Part shown: one piece after another, positions 7,511 through 15,360 of the stretch | Layout: each line of letters starts with the position of its first letter | Numbering within the stretch: the first letter of the stretch is position 1 | Assembly: GCA_034436045.1 (NCBI GenBank) | Contig: DAOTVZ010000310.1 | Location: forward strand, 1-27,148 | Origin: H111-94 sp034436045 | GTDB lineage: Bacteria; Chloroflexota; Ktedonobacteria; Ktedonobacterales; Ktedonobacteraceae | Reading direction: 5' to 3' | Length of the DNA: 27,148 nucleotides | The notes under the pieces: model-generated | The model's input: only the letters and a program-made list of their open reading frames with translations | Databases searched by the model: none | Told to the model about the DNA's origin: nothing | Position numbers and translations under genes: made by a program

Positions 7511-8842
7511 ATGGCAACTGTCTCATCAGAAACGCCGGTAACGATGAAACGTATGCTGCCGATCATCACTGCCAGCACCGTTGGTACCGCCATCGAATGG
7601 TATGATTTCTTCTTGTACGGTTTTCTCGCGGCTACCGTGTTCCCCAAGGTCTTCTTCCCGGAGTTTAGTCCGCTGACCGGTGTCCTGGCGTCGTTCTCGA
7701 CGTATTTCATTGGCTTCCTGGCCCGTCCTCTTGGCGGAGCATTCTTTGGCTGGCTGGGCGACCGCATCGGGCGCAAAGCGACGCTGGTCTCGACGCTGTT
7801 ACTAATGGGTATTGCAACGGCTTTGATGGGCGTTATCCCCGGTTATACTGCGATTGGTGCGCTGGCTCCCATCCTGATTACACTGCTGCGTTTCCTGCAA
7901 GGCGCAGGCGTTGGTGGCGAGTGGGGTGGCTCGGTGCTGCTTTCGCTGGAGTACGGCGACAATCGGCGGCGCGGCTTCTGGTCGAGCTGGCCTCAGACTG
8001 GTGTTCCCGTGGGTCTGGCGCTGGCCGGACTGGCCCTGCTGATTTTTGAATCAGTCTTCCCCGGCGCATCTTTCATAAGCATTGGCTGGCGCATTCCCTT
8101 CTTCCTGAGCCTGCTGCTGGTGATTGTCGGCCTGTGGATTCGCCTGGGTATTCTGGAAACACCGGCCTTCAATCGCGTGAAGGAAGAGAATCGCCTCTCG
8201 CGTGCGCCTTTCGCAGATGCCTTTAAGCACCACTGGCGCGAAATCATTCTGACTGCGCTGGTACGCTCGACCGAGCAGGCTCCATTCTATATCTTCACGA
8301 CCTTCGTCTTAACCTACGCGGTGAAAGTGCTGGGCTTTACCAGTACCGCGCCGATCTTTGATGGTATTATTATTACTGCCGTGATCGAGTTCTTTACGAT
8401 TCCCATCTTCAGTATGCTCTCTGATCGTATTGGGCGAAAACGCTGGTACGCCACAGGATGTATTCTGATGGCGCTGTGGGCCTTCCCCTACTACATGTTG
8501 CTCAATACGAAGAATGTCGGCGTGATTATTCTGGCCATTGTGCTGTCGGTGGCACTTTTCCACGCCTGGGTCTATGGCCCGCAAGCGGCTTTCATCTCCG
8601 AGCGTTTTGGTACTAACGTGCGCTATAGTGGTGCCTCGCTTGGCTATCAACTGGCCTCGATTACAGCCGGTGGCCCGGCCCCGTTAATCGCGGTGGCTCT
8701 GCTAGCAGCGTATCATTCCTATGTACCCATCTCGATCTACATTATCATCATGGCGCTGATTGCTTTTGTGGCAACCCTGTTGCTCAAGGATTATACCAGC
8801 AAAGCAGCCGAAGGCGATGTGCCCGTAGGTGAGGTGGCATAA
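7511..8842 (+). CDS. MFS transporter, metabolite:H+ symporter (MHS) type
   Basis: A 443-residue polytopic inner-membrane protein with about 12 predicted helices. The N-terminal EWYDFFLYG (29-37), the loop motif GWLGDRIGRKA (80-90), GAGVGGEWGG in the fourth or fifth helix region, and a second-half SDRIGRKRWY loop are typical of the MHS subfamily (ShiA, ProP, KgtP and citrate/proline-type carriers). It should import a small organic acid, betaine or similar solute with protons; the exact substrate cannot be read. The start follows AGGAGG at a good distance (ATG at 7511); an upstream in-frame TTG at 7463 is rejected. The gene appears monocistronic: a 480-base gap precedes it and a strong hairpin follows 20 bases after the stop. 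Confidence 0.92.
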   Translation: MATVSSETPVTMKRMLPIITASTVGTAIEWYDFFLYGFLAATVFPKVFFPEFSPLTGVLASFSTYFIGFLARPLGGAFFGWLGDRIGRKATLVSTLLLMGIATALMGVIPGYTAIGALAPILITLLRFLQGAGVGGEWGGSVLLSLEYGDNRRRGFWSSWPQTGVPVGLALAGLALLIFESVFPGASFISIGWRIPFFLSLLLVIVGLWIRLGILETPAFNRVKEENRLSRAPFADAFKHHWREIILTALVRSTEQAPFYIFTTFVLTYAVKVLGFTSTAPIFDGIIITAVIEFFTIPIFSMLSDRIGRKRWYATGCILMALWAFPYYMLLNTKNVGVIILAIVLSVALFHAWVYGPQAAFISERFGTNVRYSGASLGYQLASITAGGPAPLIAVALLAAYHSYVPISIYIIIMALIAFVATLLLKDYTSKAAEGDVPVGEVA

Positions 8843-8862
8843 CACTCCTTGATGCTCGCAAG

Positions 8863-8923
8863 GAACATTACGACGGGTAGTATGCACCACCGGAGACGGT
8901 GCGTACTACCCGTCGTAATGTTC
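8863..8923. terminator. Long, near-perfect hairpin after the transporter gene
   Basis: The arms 8863-8888 and 8898-8923 are complementary over 26 bases with only one wobble position, around a small loop containing GGAGA. It begins 20 bases after the stop codon, so it probably ends transcription. The stem is much longer than usual and no long T run follows, so it may instead be a palindromic mobile repeat. Confidence 0.65.
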
Positions 8924-9164
8924 TTTATGGGTGTCAGATGCCCACTGTGTCGATACGAGTGGACGGCTGAGTGAAAGGGATATTTTGTCCGCCAATTGGG
9001 GGCGCGTCTGGCTATTATACCCTTGTCAGAAAGCTTCATTTTCGTTACTCTATTCTAAAGTATTGTACTGGGGTGCGACCTGAATATGTAAAGGTGAAAA
9101 ACACAAAGGATGCCAAAGCCTTTGTGTGTTTGAAGGGGTGGTTTGCCCTCTAGGGAGGAAACAT
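8924..9164 (+). other. Intergenic leader before the Lon-domain gene
   Basis: No coding sequence is evident. A hairpin with stems CACAAAGG (9102-9109) and CCTTTGTG (9119-9126) lies about 40 bases before the start codon and could sit in the mRNA leader. TTGTCA at 9023-9028 is a possible -35 box but has no good -10 partner. Confidence 0.35.
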
Positions 9165-9818
9165 ATGTCAACAGCCGCAATTGAACTGCCATTGTTCCCA
9201 CTCAATACCGTTCTCTTCCCAGGCACTGTCATGCCATTGCACATCTTTGAGCCGCGTTATCGGCAGATGATCGCCGATTGCCAGCGCGAGCATAAACCAT
9301 TTGGAATTGTACTGATGAGGCCGGAGAGCGAACCTCTGCATGAAATTCCCTATACGGTAGGCACGATAGCGGAGATTCGCAATCTGGATCGCCTGGAAGA
9401 TGGACGGTACACGCTGATGGCAGTAGGCAATCAGCGTTTTCGCATTTTGCGCCAGCATCATGAAAAACCCTATTTATCGGGAGTTGTAGAGGTGATTGAA
9501 GATGTCCCCGAACCGGTGGAGGACTTACAGCTTGCTATGAAGCGGGCGCGTACCTTGTTCAATAGTTACCTGGATGTGCTGTTGGAGTCGGCAGACGAGG
9601 ATGATGTTCATACGACGCTCCCAGACGAGCCGGAAGAGTTATCTCACTTTATCGCCTATTTCCTGGAATTGCAGAATGAGAAGCGCCAGCATTTCCTGGA
9701 GTTGACCTCAACCCTGCAGCGTCTGCACGAGGAAATCGCTATTCTACGTCGTGAGGTGCCTTTTATGCGCCAGATGCTGAATAATGTGATACCGGTTGAG
9801 CGCGCCATCTTGAATTAG
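9165..9818 (+). CDS. Lon-protease N-terminal (substrate-binding) domain protein
   Basis: A 217-residue stand-alone protein with the LON substrate-binding domain and no ATPase or protease domain. The start ELPLFPLNTVLFPGTVMPLH, followed by IFEPRYRQMIADC, is the classic N-terminal signature; GIVLMR and the later VGTIAEIRNLDRLEDGRYTL segment complete the beta domain, and the last 80 residues are a charged helical bundle. Such proteins are thought to bind unfolded or specific protein clients, but their function is poorly defined. The ATG at 9165 follows AGGGAGGA; the in-frame extension to 9126 is rejected. A small gene starts 15 bases after the stop codon and is probably co-transcribed. Confidence 0.9.
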   Translation: MSTAAIELPLFPLNTVLFPGTVMPLHIFEPRYRQMIADCQREHKPFGIVLMRPESEPLHEIPYTVGTIAEIRNLDRLEDGRYTLMAVGNQRFRILRQHHEKPYLSGVVEVIEDVPEPVEDLQLAMKRARTLFNSYLDVLLESADEDDVHTTLPDEPEELSHFIAYFLELQNEKRQHFLELTSTLQRLHEEIAILRREVPFMRQMLNNVIPVERAILN

Positions 9819-9833
9819 CAGAAGAAGATTGTT

Positions 9834-10166
9834 ATGCCTGATTATGCCGATTTTCGCCAGCGTTTAGATACAGTGCTGCGCACCCTGGATGTTCAGCGCG
9901 TGCGCGAGTTTCTTATAGCCGAGAAACAATGGAGTCCCGGCACGCCTGCCGACCCGGAGTTTGCCATGTGGACAATGATTGCGGGCAGTCCAACCCTGCG
10001 TGATCTACATGGACGCGCTATCGAATGGCTTGCTACGCATGGGCATGCAGAAGAGGCCCAACTGTTCCAGGCTCGCCAGAGCGGACTCACCGGGAAAGCA
10101 GCGAGAAAGAGTGGGAAAGGCGGAGGGAGCAGGAAACATACAGGCGGTAAGAGAGATAAGGCATAA
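9834..10166 (+). CDS. Small basic-tailed protein of unknown function
   Basis: A 110-residue protein that I do not recognise. Residues 1-85 look helical, with a DFRQRLDTVLRTLDVQRVREFL segment rich in alternating hydrophobic and charged residues, WTMIAGSPTLRDLHGRAIEWL in the middle, and a histidine pair. Residues 86-110 are a lysine-, glycine- and arginine-rich tail that could bind nucleic acid or an acidic partner. It has no signal peptide or membrane segment. The gene begins 15 bases after the Lon-domain gene with only a weak AGAAGA ribosome site, so it probably depends on coupling with that gene. Codon use looks like that of its neighbours. Confidence 0.7.
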   Translation: MPDYADFRQRLDTVLRTLDVQRVREFLIAEKQWSPGTPADPEFAMWTMIAGSPTLRDLHGRAIEWLATHGHAEEAQLFQARQSGLTGKAARKSGKGGGSRKHTGGKRDKA

Positions 10167-10205
10167 ACAGTATAGGCGTGATATTCCTGTTTAATAGACA
10201 GAAGA

Positions 10206-10291
10206 TGTAGGGACAGATTTACCATGTCCGTGTTCCTGTTGTTCCCCCAACGGACTCGACATTGCACGGATGTGAGAAATCTGTCCTTACA
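10206..10291. repeat. 86-bp element with terminal inverted repeats (GTAGGGACAGATTT type)
   Basis: TGTAGGGACAGATTT (10206-10220) and AAATCTGTCCTTACA (10277-10291) are inverted repeats of 15 bases with one mismatch. The interior has no coding capacity. It resembles a miniature inverted-repeat element and lies in the convergent gap between the small basic protein gene and the EF-G-like gene. Confidence 0.6.
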
Positions 10292-10378
10292 CCAATCTGT
10301 TACTCGTTTCGCTTATTCATTCACATCGCTGCCCCTCCACCAGCCTGTGTGCGGCTCAATATGTCAGGCGACGCATTA

Positions 10379-12442
10379 TCACGCCTGTGAGGGGTTGGAA
10401 CCGGCCTTCTTGAAGCGGGCTACCAGTTCTTGCTGGATATTGGGCGGTACCTCTTCATAGTGGGAGAATTCCATTGTGAAGGTGCCGCGTCCCTGGGTGA
10501 TTGAGCGCAGGTCGGTGGCGTAGTGAAGCATCTCGGCCTGCGGTACGGTTGCTGTGATGCGCTGCATGCCGTTGCCAAGCGAATCCATGCCCAGCACGCG
10601 CCCGCGTTTGGTGTTGATGTCGCTCATCACGTCGCCCATGTTAGCCTCTGGCACTGTAACGACCACGTTCATGATCGGCTCCAGTAGCACAGGGTTGGCC
10701 TGGGGCACGGCTTCCTGCATGCCGAGCGAGGCCGCAATCTCGAATGATTGCGCCGAGGAGTCTACCGGGTGATATTTGCCATCAACCAGCGCCACTTTGA
10801 CGTAGACCATTGGATGGCCAGAAATGAAGCCGCGTTTGAGCGAGTCGCGCACGCCCTTCTCTACGCCGGGGATGAACTGTCCTGGTACCACGCCGCCGAC
10901 GATTCTATCCTCAAAGACGAAGGTTTCGTTCCCGTCGCGTGGCAGCGGCTCAATCTCCAGCCAGACATCGCCGAACTGACCATGACCGCCGCTCTGGCGC
11001 TTGTGGCGTCCGTTGGCGCGGGCCTTCTTGCGGATCGTCTCGCGGTAAGGGATGCTCGGATCGCGCACCTCAAGATCAACGCCGTACTTACGCTTGATGC
11101 CCTCAATCACAATCTGGATGTGTGCCTCACCCATGCCGGAGAGGAGGGTTTCGGCGGTCTCCGGGTCGCGTGTGACGCGCAACGTGCGATCCTCTTCGAC
11201 GATGCGGGCCAGCGCGTTGCTCATCTTATCCAGATCGGCCTGGCTCTTCGGAACGACGGCGACGGTATAGCAGGGAGCGGGGAAATTAATCGGCTCTAAG
11301 GGTGTCGTAATATCTTTACTGCCGACCAGCGTGTCGCCGGTATGGGTGTTTGCCAGTTTAGCGACCGTGCCGAAATCTCCGGCGGGAATTTCTGTCGCGG
11401 GTTCCGGCATCTTGCCACGTGGGGTCATGAGCTGGCTCATGCGCTCTTCGGCCTTTGTCTGCACATTATAGACATGCATGTCGGACTTCAGCGTGCCGCT
11501 ATAGACGCGGAAGGTAGAGATGGTGCCAACCTGAGCGGCGGCGGTCTTCATAACGAAGATAGAGAGTATGTCGCCCATTGCTTTGGCATCGTCTGGTACA
11601 GCCTCTGCGGCGCTGGGTATATAATCGACGATGGCGTCTAGCAAGGTCTGCACGCCGATATTTTTGGTCGCTGAACCGCACAGCACCGGCACCAACTGTC
11701 CCGTGCGCGTACCCTTCTTGATGACGGTGAGTATCTCTTCGTCACTTAGCTCTTCGCCTTCCAGGAACTTCTCCATGATATCGTCGTCGCTCTCGACCGC
11801 CGATTCGATCAGTTGTTCGCGGTAGCTACTGAGGCTATTCTGTAGATCGGCGGGAATGCTGACTTCCTGGACCTTGTTGCCGCCCTCAAAGGTGTAGCCT
11901 TTCTGAGTCACGAGATCTATCACGCCTTTGAACCCGGCCTGTTCGCCGATGGGGATTTGCAAGGGGACGACTTTGACGCCGAATTGTTTGCGCAGCGATT
12001 CGAGCGCCTGATCGAACGAGGTATTTTCGCGGTCGAGCTTGTTGACCAGCACCATGCGTGGCAAATTGCGTTCGTCGGCATACTGCCAGACCAGTTCTGT
12101 CCCAACCTCAACGCCTTTTTCTGCGGTTACCACGACGAGTGCGGCATCGGCCACGCGCAGCCCCGCCTTGACTTCACCAACGAAGTCCGCGTAGCCAGGG
12201 GTGTCGATGAAGTTAATTTTGGTGTTTTTCCACTCGACGGGTAACACCTTAGCATTTAAGGACATGCGTCGTTTGAGTTCGTCGGGGTCGTAGTCGGAGA
12301 TGGAAGTGCCTTCATCTACCCTGCCCAGTCGGCTTACTGCTCCACTATCGTAGAGGGCCGCGTCAACCAGCGAGGTTTTGCCGGAACCGACATGAGAGAT
12401 CAATGCCACATTGCGAATCTGTTCTGCCCTATAGACTTTCAT
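10379..12442 (-). CDS. Elongation factor G-like GTPase, EF-G-2 type
   Basis: A 687-residue translational GTPase with the full EF-G length and domain order (G, II, III, IV, V). The P-loop is SHVGSGKT at 16-23 rather than the AHIDAGKT of housekeeping EF-G; G3 is DTPG at 80-83 and G4 is NKLD at 134-137. Switch I lacks the RGITI sequence of canonical EF-G and instead reads GRVDEGTSISDYDPDE, which resembles Thermus EF-G-2. EF-G-2 proteins bind ribosomes and hydrolyse GTP, but their exact role is uncertain. The ATG follows AGGAGG. A strong sigma-70-like promoter lies about 150 bases upstream, so the gene is probably transcribed alone. A separate canonical fusA is expected elsewhere in the genome. 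Confidence 0.92.
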   Translation of the reverse strand: MKVYRAEQIRNVALISHVGSGKTSLVDAALYDSGAVSRLGRVDEGTSISDYDPDELKRRMSLNAKVLPVEWKNTKINFIDTPGYADFVGEVKAGLRVADAALVVVTAEKGVEVGTELVWQYADERNLPRMVLVNKLDRENTSFDQALESLRKQFGVKVVPLQIPIGEQAGFKGVIDLVTQKGYTFEGGNKVQEVSIPADLQNSLSSYREQLIESAVESDDDIMEKFLEGEELSDEEILTVIKKGTRTGQLVPVLCGSATKNIGVQTLLDAIVDYIPSAAEAVPDDAKAMGDILSIFVMKTAAAQVGTISTFRVYSGTLKSDMHVYNVQTKAEERMSQLMTPRGKMPEPATEIPAGDFGTVAKLANTHTGDTLVGSKDITTPLEPINFPAPCYTVAVVPKSQADLDKMSNALARIVEEDRTLRVTRDPETAETLLSGMGEAHIQIVIEGIKRKYGVDLEVRDPSIPYRETIRKKARANGRHKRQSGGHGQFGDVWLEIEPLPRDGNETFVFEDRIVGGVVPGQFIPGVEKGVRDSLKRGFISGHPMVYVKVALVDGKYHPVDSSAQSFEIAASLGMQEAVPQANPVLLEPIMNVVVTVPEANMGDVMSDINTKRGRVLGMDSLGNGMQRITATVPQAEMLHYATDLRSITQGRGTFTMEFSHYEEVPPNIQQELVARFKKAGSNPSQA

Positions 12443-12474
12443 AGAACCGGTTTCCTCCTAAACTTTCTACGCAA

Positions 12475-12563
12475 GAGGTTGGAGGTCTACCCAACCTCAC
12501 CAGGGGGCTGCCATAGACCGCCTCACTTACAAACGAGTGGTTGGTTCTGTACAGAATATTCTG
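12475..12563 (-). promoter_or_regulatory. Palindromes in the leader of the EF-G-like gene
   Basis: A hairpin with 8-base stems (GAGGTTGG at 12475-12482, CCAACCTC at 12491-12498) lies about 35 bases before the start codon. A 12-base perfect palindrome, CAGAATATTCTG, lies at 12552-12563. Both are downstream of the predicted promoter, so they may act in the RNA leader or as a repressor site. Their function is unknown. Confidence 0.35.
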
Positions 12564-12590
12564 CATGTGCTGTTCTAATGTGATAGGTGT

Positions 12591-12619
12591 AGTATACCAG
12601 CCTCAGGCAACTTGTTCAA
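12591..12619 (-). promoter_or_regulatory. Promoter of the EF-G-like gene
   Basis: Read on the minus strand: TTGAAC (-35, 12614-12619), a 17-base spacer and TATACT (-10, 12591-12596). Both boxes match five of six consensus positions. It is one of the best promoter matches in the window. Confidence 0.65.
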
Positions 12620-12670
12620 CCTGAGTGCGGGTAGGGATGAAGGTCAAGTTTTTGTATGGGGTAGGATGAG

Positions 12671-12695
12671 CAGGGCGAGCCTTGCGCTCGCCCTG
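12671..12695. repeat. Short hairpin repeat between the EF-G-like and DHA2-type genes
   Basis: CAGGGCGAGC (12671-12680) pairs perfectly with GCTCGCCCTG (12686-12695) around a 5-base loop. It lies after the stop codon of the minus-strand exporter gene and may terminate it, although no T run follows on that strand. A closely related hairpin is at 17699-17732, which suggests a repeat family. Confidence 0.55.
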
Positions 12696-12720
12696 TGTTT
12701 ATATGCGCACAAAATTTGTT

Positions 12721-14484
12721 TCAATCGGCTACGTGTGTAACCTCCGGCGTCGTTGCGCTTTTGCTAGATGCGAGATCATCCGCGATGACGCGCTTACCGC
12801 GCAGGAGAGAGGCGATAGCTGCGATCAGGCACAGTGTTGCCGACAGGTAAAAGACGGCATGTAGACCGTCCATAAAGGGTGTAGAAATCAAGTTGGGGAA
12901 GAAGCTCTTGCCCAGCAGGTTGGCCTGATTGGTGGCTGGCAGAGCATGCAGCACGTTAGCCGGTAGCAGAGTGGCCATCGGGTTATAGCCCAGAAAGGCG
13001 GCGAAGAGCGCGGAGGTCGGTGGCAGGCTGGCAATCTTGTGGGCTACTGCCGTCGGCACACCGGCCTGCGTCAGGCCTCTAAAGAGCGTAGAAGGCAGTG
13101 TCGCAGCCAGGCCCAGCGTGATGATGCTGAAGAAAACACCGATACTGACCAGCGAGGCACCATTCTGGAAGGTGGCGCGCATACCGGAAGCCGCGCCGCG
13201 CTGGTCTGCTGGCACACTGCTCATGACCGAGGAGGTATTCGGTGCGGCAAACATGCCCTGACCAACACCCAGGAAGAAGATAAGGGCCGCAAACACGATG
13301 TAATTGAAGTTCGCTGGCAGGAAGGTTAGTAGTAAGAAGCATATCACCTGAATTAGCATGCCCGCTGTGGAGAAGACACGCGCTCCAAAGCGGTCCGAAA
13401 GCCAGCCGCTCATTGGTCCCATCAACACGAAGCCGATAAGCAGTGGTAGCATGCAGATACCGGCCCACAGAGGGGTCACGGCATAATCAAAGCCGTGCAG
13501 TGGGAGCCAGATACCTTGTAACCATATGACCAGCATGAATTGTAAGCCGCCACGCGCGATGCTAGCCAGAAAACTACTGGCGTTACCGGCCGCGAACATG
13601 CGGATTTTGAACAGTTCAAGCCGGAACATCGGATCCTCGACGTGGAGTTCGATCCAGATGAAGGCGATCAGCAGCACGATGCCGAGAATAATACCGCCGA
13701 TGACGAAGGGGTTGCCCCAGCCGGTCGGGGCACTACCATACGGCTCGATGCCATAGGTGATTGACAGTAGCAGCACGGTGGTGCCAACGGCAAAGGTGAT
13801 GTTGCCAAGCCAGTCAATCTTCTGGCCCTGACGAATGGTGGCGATTTCACGCAGCATGAGATAGGCCCAGACCGTGCCAACGATGCCCACAGGTACACTG
13901 ACCAGGAAGACCAGACGCCAGTCGAAGTAGGCTAGGATGCCACCGAGGATCAGGCCGATGACGGAACCAAGGATGGCGGCAATCTGGTTAATGCCCATTG
14001 CCAGGCCGCGTTGATTGGCCGGAAAAGCATCGGTGATGATAGCAGTGCTATTGGACCACAGGAAACCCGCGCCAACGCCTTGAATGAGGCGGAAGATGAC
14101 TAACTCCAATGCACCTGCATTACCTGTGCCGGGGGTGAGCCAGAGCATAATGCTCCCAATTGTAAAGATCAAGAAACCGAGATTATACATGCGCACGCGC
14201 CCCAGCATGTCCGAAATACGCCCGAAGGTGACGAGGAGCGTGGTGGTGACGACCATATAGCCCATCAGTATCCACAGGAAGTAGTTAGTTTCACCCGGCG
14301 CAAGTGGGTTAATATGAATGCCATTGAAGATGGCAGGTAGCGAGATCATCACGATGCTAGCGTCGATACTGGCCATCAACACGCCAAGTGTCGTGTTAGA
14401 GAGCGCAATCCATTTATATGCTGGCCCGACGGGTCTGTCTTTGCGTGAGAGCCGTTGTTCTTTCTCTGCAAGATGTGTTGCCAT
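12721..14484 (-). CDS. MFS drug/solute exporter, DHA2 (EmrB/QacA) type, 14 helices
   Basis: A 587-residue inner-membrane protein, long for an MFS carrier and consistent with the 14-helix DHA2 group. Visible features: MASIDASIVMISLPAI in the first helix, the GRISDMLGRVRMY loop, FRLIQGVGAGFLWSNSTAI in the fourth helix region, and GSVIGLILGGILAYFDWRL (motif C, typical of antiporters). It should export drugs or metabolites by proton antiport; the substrate is unknown. The ATG follows GAGGA. About 107 bases of leader separate it from a promoter whose -35 box lies in a perfect palindrome, which suggests control by a repressor not encoded next door. Confidence 0.92.
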   Translation of the reverse strand: MATHLAEKEQRLSRKDRPVGPAYKWIALSNTTLGVLMASIDASIVMISLPAIFNGIHINPLAPGETNYFLWILMGYMVVTTTLLVTFGRISDMLGRVRMYNLGFLIFTIGSIMLWLTPGTGNAGALELVIFRLIQGVGAGFLWSNSTAIITDAFPANQRGLAMGINQIAAILGSVIGLILGGILAYFDWRLVFLVSVPVGIVGTVWAYLMLREIATIRQGQKIDWLGNITFAVGTTVLLLSITYGIEPYGSAPTGWGNPFVIGGIILGIVLLIAFIWIELHVEDPMFRLELFKIRMFAAGNASSFLASIARGGLQFMLVIWLQGIWLPLHGFDYAVTPLWAGICMLPLLIGFVLMGPMSGWLSDRFGARVFSTAGMLIQVICFLLLTFLPANFNYIVFAALIFFLGVGQGMFAAPNTSSVMSSVPADQRGAASGMRATFQNGASLVSIGVFFSIITLGLAATLPSTLFRGLTQAGVPTAVAHKIASLPPTSALFAAFLGYNPMATLLPANVLHALPATNQANLLGKSFFPNLISTPFMDGLHAVFYLSATLCLIAAIASLLRGKRVIADDLASSKSATTPEVTHVAD

Positions 14485-14597
14485 ACGTTTCCTCTTGTTC
14501 TCTTTCGCTTGCTCTTAACGGAAATGAGAGCCATGATAGGAGTTGCATAGTTCTTTTGCAATGTAGGGATTGTATCGTAAGCTTTGCTTACATGACT

Positions 14598-14626
14598 ACC
14601 ATACCATAAATTGACGTTCACGTCAA
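14598..14626 (-). promoter_or_regulatory. Promoter of the DHA2-type exporter overlapping a palindromic operator
   Basis: On the minus strand: TTGACG (-35, 14621-14626), a 17-base spacer and TATGGT (-10, 14598-14603). The 16 bases 14611-14626, TTGACGTTCACGTCAA, form a perfect palindrome of 7-base arms around TC, so the -35 box is one end of the palindrome. This arrangement is typical of a site blocked by a dimeric repressor such as a TetR-type protein. Confidence 0.55.
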
Positions 14627-14661
14627 CGTTAATATCGAGCATGTGAAAAATTCAGGGAAGG

Positions 14662-15360
14662 TTAAAGATCAGGAGGTACCAGGCCGTGCCGGATGGCGAA
14701 ACGAACCAGGTGGGTGATGTCGCGTAGGGCCAGCTTATCCATCACGTTGGCGCGGTGGGTCTGCACAGTCTTAATACTAAGGCTCAGGCGGTCGGCGATT
14801 TCCTGATTGGTGTGGCCTTCGGCTACCAGTGTCAGTATCTCTACTTCGCGCGGTGACAGCAGGCGCAGCGTTCGGTCTAATTCAGTGGAGGGAGCGGTAT
14901 TGGGTGGAGAGGGGGTATTGATATAGGCGCGCACCAGTGCTTTAGCCAGGCCAGGATAGAGAAAGGCCCCGCCGTGTGCCACAGCCTGCACGGCGTCTTG
15001 TAATTCATGTGGTGCGGCCTTCTTGACGAGATAGCCGGCTGCACCCATGCGCAGGGCTTGTAGGAAGTACTCTTCGCTCTCGTGCATGGTCAGAATCAAT
15101 ACCTGGGTGGCCGGAAGTTGCTGACGAATCTGGTAGCAGACGTGCAGGCCATCCATGTCTGGCATGCTGATATCCAGCACGACCACGTCCGGTTGTTGTT
15201 CCAGGGCGAGGTTGAGTGCCTCTTTGCCGGTGCGAGCTTCGCCAACAATCTGAATATCCGGTCGCATGGTAAGCAATAGAACCAGGCCCTGGCGCAGAAT
15301 GTCATGGTCGTCGGCCAGGAGAACACGCGTTGGCTGCTGCTTCTGTTCATAGTTTGTCAC
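14662..15360 (-). CDS. NarL/FixJ-type response regulator
   Basis: A 232-residue two-component response regulator. The receiver domain has Asp17-Asp18 (LLADDHD), the phospho-acceptor Asp63 in VVVLDISMPDMDG, and Lys in YLVKKA near 113. The C-terminal LuxR-type helix-turn-helix begins with LSPREVEILTLVAEGHTNQEIADRL and continues through SIKTVQTHRANVMDKL. The start is GTG at 15360, because it overlaps the kinase stop in a GTGA junction and AAGGAG lies 7 bases upstream; the in-frame extension to 15522 runs antisense-like inside the kinase gene and is rejected. It should be phosphorylated by the adjacent kinase and act as a DNA-binding transcription regulator. Its targets are not known; the nearby copper and respiration genes are candidates. 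Confidence 0.95.
   Translation of the reverse strand: MTNYEQKQQPTRVLLADDHDILRQGLVLLLTMRPDIQIVGEARTGKEALNLALEQQPDVVVLDISMPDMDGLHVCYQIRQQLPATQVLILTMHESEEYFLQALRMGAAGYLVKKAAPHELQDAVQAVAHGGAFLYPGLAKALVRAYINTPSPPNTAPSTELDRTLRLLSPREVEILTLVAEGHTNQEIADRLSLSIKTVQTHRANVMDKLALRDITHLVRFAIRHGLVPPDL

Noticed and set aside
10748..11299. 183-residue plus-strand open frame
   Set aside because: Antisense to the EF-G-like gene, with composition explained by that gene's codons.
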